Origin: Asaia bogorensis
Lineage (GTDB): Bacteria > Pseudomonadota > Alphaproteobacteria > Acetobacterales > Acetobacteraceae
Direction: 5' to 3'
Assembly: GCF_900465345.1 (NCBI RefSeq)
Contig: NZ_UEGO01000001.1
Coordinates: 141,439 to 205,438 of the forward strand
Length of the DNA stretch: 64,000 nt
In this document: positions 27,056 to 35,075 of the stretch, one piece after another
Numbering within the stretch: position 1 is the stretch's first letter
Layout: every line of letters begins with the position of its first letter
Made by a program: the position numbers and the translations under genes
Notes under the pieces: model-generated
The model's input: the letters and a program-made list of their open reading frames with translations, nothing else
The model's database searches: none
Told to the model about the DNA's origin: nothing

Positions 27056-28027
27056 TCACCCTGCGTGGGTTGGCATGACCTCGGTTGTCAGGCTGTGGCC
27101 GTGCTGGTTGGGAGAGGGAAGTGCCAGGTCTTGGCACGTCTCGGATAGCAGCTTACGCAAGGCGCGGTGGGCAGGATCCACATGGGTGCGCTCTCCCCAG
27201 ACAAGATATTTGTCAAACCCCGGCAGGACGAGCGGCGCAGGTGGCGCGAAAACCGTCAGATCATGACGTGTCGCCAGAAGGCGTGAGGGCAGCACGGCGA
27301 CAAGATCTGTGCGGGTCAGAAGATCAGGCACCATGAGGAAGCCCGAGGTCGAAACGGCCACGTGGCGTTTCAGGCTCAAACGGCGCAGCGCAACGTCGGT
27401 CATGCCCTCGAAGCCGCCTCCGTCCGGCGATACCACCACATGATCAGCCTTGCAGAACCGGTCGAGTGTCATGCTTCCGGAGAGGGCGGGATGCCCAAGA
27501 CGGGTCGCACAGAGCCATGTCTCATGAAAAAGCTTTTGTGCATGCAGTGCTGGCGTGCAGGCTTCGCTGGCAAGCAACGCCCAGTCGAGAACCCCACGTT
27601 CAAGATGGTCCTGCGCTGTCTCCCCGTTCAGGTCATGCAGGGCAATGCGTATGCCAGGCGCCACGACCCGCAATCTGGCGATAAAGGGGAGGAGAACCGT
27701 GTGGATCGCATAATCGGTGGCGGCAACAGACAGGGTAAGAGAGGCGGTTGCCGGATCGAAAATGACAGGCTCTGCCAGACTATCGAGCTGAGTCAGAATC
27801 GCACGTAATGGCTGGGCCAAGGCAAGGGCACGGGGGGTGCAGACGAGTGACCGCCCCTGACGCACGAGGAGCGGATCGTCAAAGGTCTCACGCAGCCGGG
27901 CAAGCATGTTGCTTATGGCAGGTTGTGTGACGCTCATGAGGGATGCGGTACGGGTGACGCTTTGTGTGGTGACGAGCAGGTCGAGTGCACGCAGCTGTGT
28001 GAGATCGAGCCTTCCGAGCCTGTCCAT
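27056..28027 (-). CDS. LysR-family transcriptional regulator
   Basis: 323 residues from ATG 28027, chosen for GGAGGGG 11 bases upstream; GTG/ATG at 28066/28063 would add 12-13 residues. The N-terminal winged HTH (LDLTQLRALDLLVTTQSVTR, then TASLMSVTQPAISNMLARL) is classic LysR, with an effector-binding domain behind it that resembles the NodD/LeuO-like branch (VAATDYAIHTVLLPFI). It is divergent from the SRPBCC gene at 28155 with 127 bp between, the usual layout for a LysR protein and its target. The ligand is unknown. Confidence 0.93.
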   Translation of the reverse strand: MDRLGRLDLTQLRALDLLVTTQSVTRTASLMSVTQPAISNMLARLRETFDDPLLVRQGRSLVCTPRALALAQPLRAILTQLDSLAEPVIFDPATASLTLSVAATDYAIHTVLLPFIARLRVVAPGIRIALHDLNGETAQDHLERGVLDWALLASEACTPALHAQKLFHETWLCATRLGHPALSGSMTLDRFCKADHVVVSPDGGGFEGMTDVALRRLSLKRHVAVSTSGFLMVPDLLTRTDLVAVLPSRLLATRHDLTVFAPPAPLVLPGFDKYLVWGERTHVDPAHRALRKLLSETCQDLALPSPNQHGHSLTTEVMPTHAG

Positions 28028-28092
28028 AAGAGCTTTCCCCTCCACGAAGGATGTTCGATTCATCACATAAAGTGATGGATTGGATTATCAAC

Positions 28093-28106
28093 CATGATTT
28101 TTCATG
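28093..28106. promoter_or_regulatory. Candidate LysR-type site in divergent region
   Basis: CATGA-TTTT-TCATG, a 5-bp dyad with 4-base spacer, is centred between the divergent starts at 28027 and 28155. It is AT-rich and palindromic like LysR boxes but short, so confidence is low. Confidence 0.3.
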
Positions 28107-28154
28107 ATGGGACAAATCTGACAGTTCAGGGAGTAGTGAAGAGGAGATACCCCC

Positions 28155-28685
28155 ATGACCCCCTATCCTGTGATGAACGCCATTCTCTGGCCTGAGGGGT
28201 ACCTACCCGGCCAGGCGGATAATTTCGTTTCCAATGAGTGCATCGTGGCTGACATGTCGTTGCTTCGCGTGTGGGCACTTCTGACCCATCCGGACGAATG
28301 GCCCCGCTACTACGCGAACGCCGCCAACCCGCGTATTCACAAGGGCGATGGCCCGCAATTATCGGCAGGATGTCACTTTGCCTTTGAAACCTTCGGTTTC
28401 CCTGTCGAGGCCCACGTCACGGAATATGTGGCACCCGAACACGGCAGACCCGGCAGATTGGCCTGGCATGGCTGGGCGGGAGAGAAGGGCACCGAGACGC
28501 GGCTTGACGTGCATCATGCCTGGCTTGTCGAGATGCTGGCTGGCAACCGTCTGCGTGTCCTGACGCAGGAGACCCAAAACGGGGCACCCGCCAAGGCACT
28601 GGCCACGATCCGGCCCAACCCGATGCTCAATGGCCATCAGGATTGGCTGGATGGGCTGATAAGAGAAGCGCAGGCCTCATTCTGA
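28155..28685 (+). CDS. SRPBCC-domain protein (polyketide cyclase/START-like)
   Basis: 176 residues with AGAGGAG upstream of the ATG. The pattern VADMSLLRVWALLTHPDEWPRYYANA, then FETFGFPVEAHVTEY, LAWHGWAG and HHAWLVEML fits a START/SRPBCC ligand-binding fold with a long hydrophobic cavity, as in the polyketide-cyclase2 family. It is probably cytoplasmic, with no signal peptide. The ligand is unknown. Transcription is divergent from a LysR gene, which likely controls it. Confidence 0.8.
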   Translation: MTPYPVMNAILWPEGYLPGQADNFVSNECIVADMSLLRVWALLTHPDEWPRYYANAANPRIHKGDGPQLSAGCHFAFETFGFPVEAHVTEYVAPEHGRPGRLAWHGWAGEKGTETRLDVHHAWLVEMLAGNRLRVLTQETQNGAPAKALATIRPNPMLNGHQDWLDGLIREAQASF

Positions 28686-29159
28686 CATCGGTATCCAAGC
28701 CAGGGGGTTAATCGTCAATGGCGCAGTTGAGACAGGCCCGAGAGATGACTGTTATCGGTTTGGCGGCATGGTCGATCTGTCGGCAACTCTGGTGCAGGTT
28801 CGGTTCAGGGCGTTGCAGCGGTAAGAGGCATAACGGTTCCATCAAGAGCTGAGAGCGTTGCGGCGCTCGCGTCCGGTTAGTGTGCGGCTGTACCCTCAGC
28901 AGTCGGATGCGTTCCATCCGTGCGCGTATGAAACCGGCATGTGGGGATCGGAAAAAGGCTGCTTGGCTAGCATCGGGATACATATCGGGCTCAAGTTTGT
29001 CTTGTTCTCAGGCCCGTGCATGCATCGAAAGGAATGACCCTTCACAAGTGAACGTGCCGCCGAGGTGCGAGGGGCCGAGCAGTTCGTCATCATCGTTGCG
29101 CGGGAAAGATCTTGACGAATCTGCGATTAACGACGAAAAGCATCCCGTTCATGCGCCAT
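28686..29159. other. 474-bp region upstream of tRNA-Thr
   Basis: No open frame here has convincing coding character or a ribosome site. A TTGACG at 29112-29117 could be the -35 of the tRNA promoter, but no good -10 follows at normal spacing. Nothing else is recognised. Confidence 0.4.
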
Positions 29160-29234
29160 GCCGGGTTAGCACAGTGGTAGTGCAGCGGTTTTGTAAACCG
29201 AAGGTCGGGGGTTCAAATCCCTCACCCGGCACCA
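29160..29234 (+). tRNA. tRNA-Thr (anticodon TGT), CCA encoded
   Basis: Cloverleaf by hand: acceptor GCCGGGT/ACCCGGC (7 bp), D-arm GCAC-AGTGGTA-GTGC, anticodon loop TTTGTAA giving TGT, 5-bp T-arm GGGGG-TTCAAAT-CCCTC, discriminator A and genomic CCA. The outermost anticodon-stem pair is G-A, a mismatch; the other four pairs are Watson-Crick. TGT reads Thr codons ACA and, by wobble, ACG. Confidence 0.93.
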
Positions 29235-29395
29235 TGATCCTCCGAAATTGACGCCTCGCCCAAATCCGACATGTCTCGGTTCCCCCAGGTATGGGCGAGA
29301 GGCGAGCTGTCCGGCTCCCGTTGGATTTTCCATCACCTGCGGCAAAGCCGTGACCAGGATTCGCCAGTGTCAGGTCATGTGAGGTGGAAGCGCAT

Positions 29396-30736
29396 CTATG
29401 GAGATCCGGATGGTCTTGATGTACCCCCTCCGGGATGATGCATAATGAGGTCTGCCAGCGCAGTTCCAAGGCGATATTGCAGCGCGGCAGAGTAATGTGC
29501 CTGATCATGAGCCAGATCAACGACAGGTATTTCAGGTATCGTCGACATTGAAGGCTTGCAGGAACAGATAAGTGCAGGGGCATTGAACCAGATGTTCTCT
29601 GTTCCTGCGCTTTTTGGGATGTAGTTTGCTGGATCAAAGCGCTCGGGAGCGTCCCATTGCCCTTTCGTCCCTAGGGGAAGTGGCGGGATCATGATCGGAA
29701 CAACGCCCAGAGATCGAGCATACTCGGCCAGGGAAAAAGCCGAGATATGTTGCATCATGACTGTCTGAGCCCCAGGACGCCCGCTTAATTGCCCTGATTT
29801 CTCATCATAATCATTGGGACTATCAATCGGGATGGTGAGGTAGTCAGGCCGTATGCCCAGATCGAGCAGGGCATAGGCGCGCGCGAGGAACTCCCCGGTT
29901 GTCTGCCCGGCCCAGGAAGCATCGACATATGACGTTGGCTGGCCGGAAGCCGTCAGCATAGCTGCGGCGATGCGGCCAAAACCAGCATAGTCGGACGCTG
30001 TTGCATAGCCTTGCGTCAGGCTGTCGCCCACGGCCATGAGCGTCAGGCCCGGGGTATGACTGCTGTAAACGAGGCCAGCAACATAAAAGAGGGCCATGTC
30101 TCGGGTTGTATTGCTCAGCCTCATGGCTGTTCTGTCAGAATTGACAAAGTCACCCCGGGCGAAACCCCATTCGGCAGTTTCGCCGTGGGGCACAGGCAGG
30201 AACCGGCCCGGAACGACACTCCCGTTGGGCGCAGGCCCGGCGAGGTAAGCAACGCTATAGGCATCGTGGGCCGTGACGACTCTGGTAAATACGAGACTGC
30301 CAGCCTTGCTATCCGACCGCGGAAGGGAGCGGAGGCGGATCTCGTCACTGAGTGTATAGGACGGTAGTGACGGGCTGGTGGCTGCCGCCAATACGGGGGT
30401 ACGAGAGCCTGCAATGGTAACCACCGACCAGGTACCGCCATCAGGGCTTGTCATATCCTTCATGGACTGGCTTGATGCGGCGACAATCCCTTCCAGTCTT
30501 TGTGGTGTCAGAGCTGTGTTGACCAGTAGCAGTCGTATGGTTTCGAAACGGGTCGGGACGGAGTAGTCTGCCTGATAAGAGTACTGACCTGGGCCCGAGG
30601 CATTGCGCACGTTGCTGCCAATCATCAGGGCACGCTGAAAGAGTCCCGCGTCGTGTCCCTGCGCCTGCACTGCTGACCCTGGCTGGAACGTGGCCAGCAT
30701 TACAGCGAAAAGGAGCGGGACAGAACTCAGGCGCAT
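29396..30736 (-). CDS. Secreted SGNH/GDSL-type hydrolase
   Basis: 446 residues from ATG 30736, which yields a signal peptide ending near VQAQG (residue 27). A beta-rich N-terminal domain (about 30-225) precedes an SGNH hydrolase domain that opens with VGDSLTQGYA (about 235-244, block I Ser), continues with a possible block III N-D pair in DSPNDYDE, and ends with the D-x-x-H pair in DLAHDQAHY (about 405-415). Such enzymes are often acyl- or acetyl-esterases of polysaccharides. Target unknown. It overlaps the 3' end of the upstream TPR gene by 10 bp, so the two are likely cotranslated. Confidence 0.75.
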   Translation of the reverse strand: MRLSSVPLLFAVMLATFQPGSAVQAQGHDAGLFQRALMIGSNVRNASGPGQYSYQADYSVPTRFETIRLLLVNTALTPQRLEGIVAASSQSMKDMTSPDGGTWSVVTIAGSRTPVLAAATSPSLPSYTLSDEIRLRSLPRSDSKAGSLVFTRVVTAHDAYSVAYLAGPAPNGSVVPGRFLPVPHGETAEWGFARGDFVNSDRTAMRLSNTTRDMALFYVAGLVYSSHTPGLTLMAVGDSLTQGYATASDYAGFGRIAAAMLTASGQPTSYVDASWAGQTTGEFLARAYALLDLGIRPDYLTIPIDSPNDYDEKSGQLSGRPGAQTVMMQHISAFSLAEYARSLGVVPIMIPPLPLGTKGQWDAPERFDPANYIPKSAGTENIWFNAPALICSCKPSMSTIPEIPVVDLAHDQAHYSAALQYRLGTALADLIMHHPGGGTSRPSGSP

Positions 30737-31875
30737 GAAAGCGACAGAGCCGATTGGCAATGGTCCCTGCGTGCGACAAGGTCTGCAAGACCGGGGTTGA
30801 TCGCAAGGGCCTTATCGAAGGCTTTTATGGCTTCGCGATATTGCCCGTCTTCTTGCAAGGTAATGCCAAGATGTCCCCAGAGATGGCATTCCTGAGGGAA
30901 CAGAATGACCGCGCGTTGCAGATAGGTGATGCCTTGCGACGGGGTGCCCATTTTCCGCGAGGCTTCTGCTATACGATGATAGGCCTCAATATGCTCGGGG
31001 TTGATCCGAAGGAGCTCCCTGCAAAGGGCAACCACCTTTCCGTGCTCACCTGCAGCTCTCGCATCGATGGCCAGTTCATACATGTGCGAAGGGAGATAGA
31101 TGTTCTGCGCCCGAAGGCGGTCAATCAGATTTTGTGCCCAGATTGGATGACCTCTGGTGATGACTGCCGAGAGCAGACCGAGCAGGTAGGGTAATTTGTC
31201 TTTTTTCTGCCGCCGCAAGATGAGTTGCACATCACGACGATGGTCACTGACGAGCGCACCGAAAATCGCTGAGATCGTCGCTGATCCAGAGAATGCGAAG
31301 ATCGCGGGATGACCAATATGATGAACCGGGATCGGCTGGGTATGGGGTTGAACGGCCATTATGGCTCGTGCATGCGAGCTGTCAGGAAGGTCAAGCGGGT
31401 CAAAGACGATGTACGCTCTGTTCCTGTCCGTTGAATAGCCCGAGTTTGATCTTATCTCCATCGCGTCATGCAGATGGGGCGCGAAATAACGGGTAAAACG
31501 AGGCTCGTATGGGGCTTGGGAAGGGTCGATCGACCATTGAGGTGCCACAGCCAGCGTGATGTTGGCGTCGAGTAGTTCAGCGTAGCGAAGGGCTGCGTAG
31601 GCACCCATGCTTGCCGCGTATGAAAAGGTGAAGCGATCGACGAGGAAGGGCATGGCTGCTGCGATGGCACGCCGCATGGAACTCTGCGGGTACCAGTGAG
31701 GGCCGGTTGCAACGAAGGCTACACAGTTCAGGTCGAGCCGATCGGCGAGATTTTCGCCCCAGAAATTACGACCATTTGCCTGAAACGTAAGTTCTGAAAA
31801 GAATATATAGGTGACGTCACTATGGCCCGGCCTGAAAAAAGCCTGGATGTGTTCGTCAGAATAGATAAGAGGCAT
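30727..31875 (-). CDS. Alpha/beta-hydrolase-like protein with C-terminal TPR repeats
   Basis: 382 residues, cytoplasmic (no signal). The first 240 residues look like an alpha/beta-hydrolase fold: FSYAASMGAYAALRYAELL (about 84-102) holds a nucleophile-elbow-like S-x-G (S-M-G), and VHHIGHPAIFAF may carry the catalytic His. Residues about 255-370 form three TPR units (ALCRELLRINPEHIEAYHRI; AVILFPQECHLWGHLG; AFDKALAINPGLADLV). No function is assigned. Proteins of this shape are often encoded beside GT61 or polysaccharide genes, which fits the neighbourhood (inference). It is upstream of, and overlaps, the SGNH hydrolase gene. Confidence 0.65.
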   Translation of the reverse strand: MPLIYSDEHIQAFFRPGHSDVTYIFFSELTFQANGRNFWGENLADRLDLNCVAFVATGPHWYPQSSMRRAIAAAMPFLVDRFTFSYAASMGAYAALRYAELLDANITLAVAPQWSIDPSQAPYEPRFTRYFAPHLHDAMEIRSNSGYSTDRNRAYIVFDPLDLPDSSHARAIMAVQPHTQPIPVHHIGHPAIFAFSGSATISAIFGALVSDHRRDVQLILRRQKKDKLPYLLGLLSAVITRGHPIWAQNLIDRLRAQNIYLPSHMYELAIDARAAGEHGKVVALCRELLRINPEHIEAYHRIAEASRKMGTPSQGITYLQRAVILFPQECHLWGHLGITLQEDGQYREAIKAFDKALAINPGLADLVARRDHCQSALSLSCA

Positions 31876-32609
31876 TTCAGAGCTGTTCCATGAGACAGAT
31901 TTATCGCAAAACCGTCATATTTTGCCTGTTTTATATAACAAATATTAAAAATTCGCTGTAATCAACACGATGTTAAATTCTCTACTTTACATGACAGGAT
32001 TACGCGGGATGCCTTTATGTCTCATGATATTCCAGCAAGTTTGAACATACGTCCATATCAGCGGGTTGAGGGACGAAACACTGCCTGACATTCCTTTGAT
32101 GTGGTCACATCTCGCTGTCCTCTCGTGGCGCACCGCAATGCCAGCGCTTGTGCCTGGAACCAAGGCGGCGAGAGTTTTGAAAGGAGAGACGTAATTTTTC
32201 TCGCGTCTCTCTCGTCAGACGAGCGGACAGAAAGGCGATAGGCTCAGGAAGGGCATTAGATATTTCAAGAATTGGCAGATCGCTGCGTCATGATGATGAT
32301 GAGTAACTCAGGCCTGGATCGAATCATTGTGCCTGTATCTATCCGAAGCCTCCAACGCGTAGATAGGTAGCGCTTGTCGCGCATCAGTTGAGCGGGACAA
32401 GATGCTGCGAGCATATAATCGCCAATCTATATTATAAATATGTTTGAAATATTCATCAACAATTAAATAAAAGTTATGAAGTAAAAATATGATATTATTA
32501 TAATTCAACCTAAATAAACGTATCAGTCGCAATATGGAAAGTACGATAGTTCTATTACGCAGGATCTTGCTTCGCTGAGTTTGGGATTAATGTGTCGCTC
32601 CTCTGATCT
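31876..32609. other. 734-bp AT-rich intergenic region
   Basis: This gap is much richer in A+T than the rest of the window, most clearly at 32390-32540. It contains a hairpin GAGAGACG/CGTCTCTC at 32184-32211. A 74-codon minus-strand frame in 32308-32532 has an Ile/Tyr/Asn-rich translation with no ribosome site and is not called. The gap may contain the promoter of the TPR gene and could be acquired DNA. Confidence 0.5.
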
Positions 32610-33374
32610 TCAGTGCAGCATCGGCAACTCGGCCAGAGCCGGTTTGGCGTAGATATAGCCCTGCTGGAGCGAGATACCCAGATCAGAAAGAATGCTTGCC
32701 TCTTCCGGGGTCTCAACGCCTTCACAAATCGGGGTGACGTTGAGTCCTTCGAGCATGGCGATGGTATGGCGCATCATGACCTGCTTGACCGGGGTGGAGT
32801 CGATGGCACGTGACAGGCCCATATCGAGCTTCACGTAATCCGGCTGGAAGCGTGAGAGCAGGCTCAATCCGGCATAGCCAGCACCAAAATCGTCAATGGC
32901 CGTCTTGAAGCCCATGCGATCGTAGGTCTGGAGAATGTGCAGAAGATGCTCGGTGTCCAACGTTTCGTTTTCGCAGAACTCGAACAGGATCCGGTCGGTT
33001 GGGAAATCGACGCGCTCCGCCGCTTCAAGCGTCGCGCCGATACAGGTCGTCGGATCGTAGACGGCATTGGGCAGAAAGTTGATGGAAAGGAGCGCACCCT
33101 GCTCGGCAAGTCCGAGTTCTGACGCGAGAGTGATGGCTGTCACCCGGCATGTCTGGTCGAAGGCGTAGCGGTTTTCAGGCGTGACGCGTGAGAGGATTTC
33201 CTGCGCACTGGCACCGTTCTTTCCACGCACCAGAGCCTCGTAAGCAAAGATCTGCCGGGTTGAGAGATCGACAATTGGCTGGAAAGCCATGGTGATGGGA
33301 ACATCAAAGCCCGTACCATCGCTGCAGCCAACGCAAGCCTTGCGTTTTCCACCACCCCAGAATGATGCCATCAT
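32610..33374 (-). CDS. EAL-domain cyclic-di-GMP phosphodiesterase
   Basis: 254 residues from ATG 33374, preceded by GGGAGGG. It is a nearly stand-alone EAL domain. The catalytic set is intact: E46 in YEALVRG, N99 in SINF, E132, D161-D162 in DDFGAGYAG, K182, E218/E221 in CEGVET and Q238 in QQGY, so it should hydrolyse c-di-GMP to pGpG. The N terminus has a CVGC pair (C14, C17) that could be redox- or metal-sensing (inference). No GGDEF, PAS or membrane segment is present. It is divergent from a polysaccharide-type glycosyltransferase. Confidence 0.92.
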   Translation of the reverse strand: MMASFWGGGKRKACVGCSDGTGFDVPITMAFQPIVDLSTRQIFAYEALVRGKNGASAQEILSRVTPENRYAFDQTCRVTAITLASELGLAEQGALLSINFLPNAVYDPTTCIGATLEAAERVDFPTDRILFEFCENETLDTEHLLHILQTYDRMGFKTAIDDFGAGYAGLSLLSRFQPDYVKLDMGLSRAIDSTPVKQVMMRHTIAMLEGLNVTPICEGVETPEEASILSDLGISLQQGYIYAKPALAELPMLH

Positions 33375-33583
33375 CGCGCTACCCTCCCGCATCGACTTCG
33401 CGCCATCCCGAACGCAAGTGATGCTCACAAGTTGGTGAATCTGAAACAGGGAGAGCGATTATTTTTGTTACAGCAGACGAGAGGAGGATGGGCTCGTCAT
33501 TGCAGCTAGTTGGCCAGGCAACATGTAATCACGATAAAAAATATAAGATGGATAATTCCTTTTCCTGGATTTTATAAGATCTA

Positions 33584-33600
33584 GACGTTCAATAAACGTC
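33584..33600. promoter_or_regulatory. Short inverted repeat upstream of the GT61 gene
   Basis: GACGTT-CAATA-AACGTC, 6-bp arms, 36 bp before the start codon at 33636, within an AT-rich promoter-like stretch. Possible operator; regulator unknown. Confidence 0.3.
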
Positions 33601-33628
33601 CTTGATGATAGAATTTTTATAAATATAG

Positions 33629-33646
33629 TTTTCGTATGTACGAAAA
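33629..33646. promoter_or_regulatory. Palindrome spanning the GT61 start codon
   Basis: TTTTCGTA-TG-TACGAAAA is a perfect 8-bp dyad with 2-base centre. The ATG start at 33636 sits at its centre, and no Shine-Dalgarno precedes it. It could be an operator or an mRNA element controlling initiation. Confidence 0.4.
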
Positions 33647-35045
33647 TGCAGTTTGTATGGATGCGGGATTAAAGGTGTTCGACCGGGATCCTCCGGTCGA
33701 AACCCGCTTTGACGCCCTTTATATCCCCCGTATCCCGGGGCATTACGATGCCGAATTCGGACTTTATGATCCCTATGGACGTTTGATCCAGACTGCTGGT
33801 CCGCGTCGTGGCTGGCCCAACGCCAGTCTGGGCCAAAACCAGAGCTGCTGTGTCAGCCCCTCATCGGCCTTCCCCACAGCACCCGACCCGCTCTATTTCT
33901 ATGGCGGCAATATCACCAATCATTTCGGTCATTTCCTCACTGAAACCCTGCCGCGGTACTGGGTTGGACGGCAGGGCTACCAGGGGTTGAGGATACTGGT
34001 CCATGCCGAGAAATCGCTTGAGGAGCTCTTTTCTCTCACGTGGATAAAGGCGCTTTTCGACCTCCTTGGTCTGTGCCGCGACGATTTTGTGGTGCTCGAC
34101 CGGCCCACGCGCCTGCGTGCGGTCATCGTTGCCGGTTCGGCTTTTGAGGAAAATCATTTCGCCCATCATGCGCTGGCGCGGTTCTGCAATGACCTTGGGG
34201 AACGCTATGGCGAGCAAATGACGGGCTCGGCTCCGCTCTACCTCACACGCTCGGGGTTCCAGAGCCAGATGCGCGTCATCCTGGGTGAAGATGAGGTCGC
34301 GACCCGACTTCACCATGCAGGCTTTATGGTGATCTCACCGGAGGCCTTGTCGATCAGGCAGCAGGTCGGGCTGTTCTCTTCCCATCGTCCGACGGCAGGA
34401 TTTGTCGGGTCGGCTTTTCACAACAGCATTTTCTGCGCTCGACCCATCGGGGTAGCCCTGTGCTGCGATGGGCTGGTGTCTTCCAACTATGTGCTCATGG
34501 ATCAGGTCAATCGCGCCAGAATTATCTATGCCCAGACCCCCGGCATCAGGACGGAGAAGTTTGTTATCGGAGAGCCGGCAATCTACCGCCTCACCGATCC
34601 CCCAAGGGTCGCGCGCCATTTCTGCGACCTGGTGCAGCAAGGTGCCTGGGCTCAGGTAAAAGATGATGATCCCCCGATCAGGATTGACCGAATGCCTGAT
34701 CGGGCCTTGCGTACGGCCCACGATACCTGTCTCCAGATTGACCGGCAGACAGGGTTGCTGCGGCATGGATCCGGCGGCGGGGCGCGTATCGAGAAGGTGC
34801 TTGTCAGTCTGGACGATCACGGCTGGGCCGCCCTGACGACGTCGACGGGGGATTGTCTGTCAGTGGAGCAGAACGTGCAGCAGGGTGCGGTTGTCTTCTT
34901 TCGCTACCAGCGCCTTGCACATGACAGGGTCGCCCTGAAAAACCATGCCACCGGGCGCTTCCTGTGCGCCTTGCCCGATGGGCGTGTCTGCTGCGATCGT
35001 CTTGTGCCAGACGGATGGGAGCAATTCACGCTGGTTGTGCCCTGA
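33636..35045 (+). CDS. GT61-like glycosyltransferase with C-terminal fascin-like beta-trefoil segment
   Basis: 469 residues. The GT61 (DUF563) signature YGGNITNHFGHFLTETLPRYW is at about 89-109, followed by LYLTRSG (about 201-207) and AGFVGSAFHNSIFC (about 252-265), as in EOGT/xylosyltransferase relatives that act in polysaccharide synthesis. The last about 85 residues contain VALKNHATGRFLCALPDGRVCC and WEQFTLV, which matches one fascin-type trefoil repeat; this part is an inference. ATG 33636 lies inside a palindrome and lacks a ribosome site; ATG 33657 is an alternative. No polymerase or flippase genes are adjacent. Confidence 0.8.
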   Translation: MYENAVCMDAGLKVFDRDPPVETRFDALYIPRIPGHYDAEFGLYDPYGRLIQTAGPRRGWPNASLGQNQSCCVSPSSAFPTAPDPLYFYGGNITNHFGHFLTETLPRYWVGRQGYQGLRILVHAEKSLEELFSLTWIKALFDLLGLCRDDFVVLDRPTRLRAVIVAGSAFEENHFAHHALARFCNDLGERYGEQMTGSAPLYLTRSGFQSQMRVILGEDEVATRLHHAGFMVISPEALSIRQQVGLFSSHRPTAGFVGSAFHNSIFCARPIGVALCCDGLVSSNYVLMDQVNRARIIYAQTPGIRTEKFVIGEPAIYRLTDPPRVARHFCDLVQQGAWAQVKDDDPPIRIDRMPDRALRTAHDTCLQIDRQTGLLRHGSGGGARIEKVLVSLDDHGWAALTTSTGDCLSVEQNVQQGAVVFFRYQRLAHDRVALKNHATGRFLCALPDGRVCCDRLVPDGWEQFTLVVP

Positions 35046-35075
35046 TCCCATTCGGGCTGGTACCCGATCACGCGG

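Noticed and set aside
29149-29637. 162-codon frame on the minus strand crossing the tRNA
   Set aside because: Its end reads GEGFEPPTFGLQNRCTTT-like, the well-known false translation of tRNA-Thr sequence. The tRNA fold explains the bases.
32308-32532. 74-codon frame in the AT-rich gap
   Set aside because: Ile/Tyr/Asn-rich product, no Shine-Dalgarno and no plausible neighbour; expected by chance in AT-rich DNA of this length.
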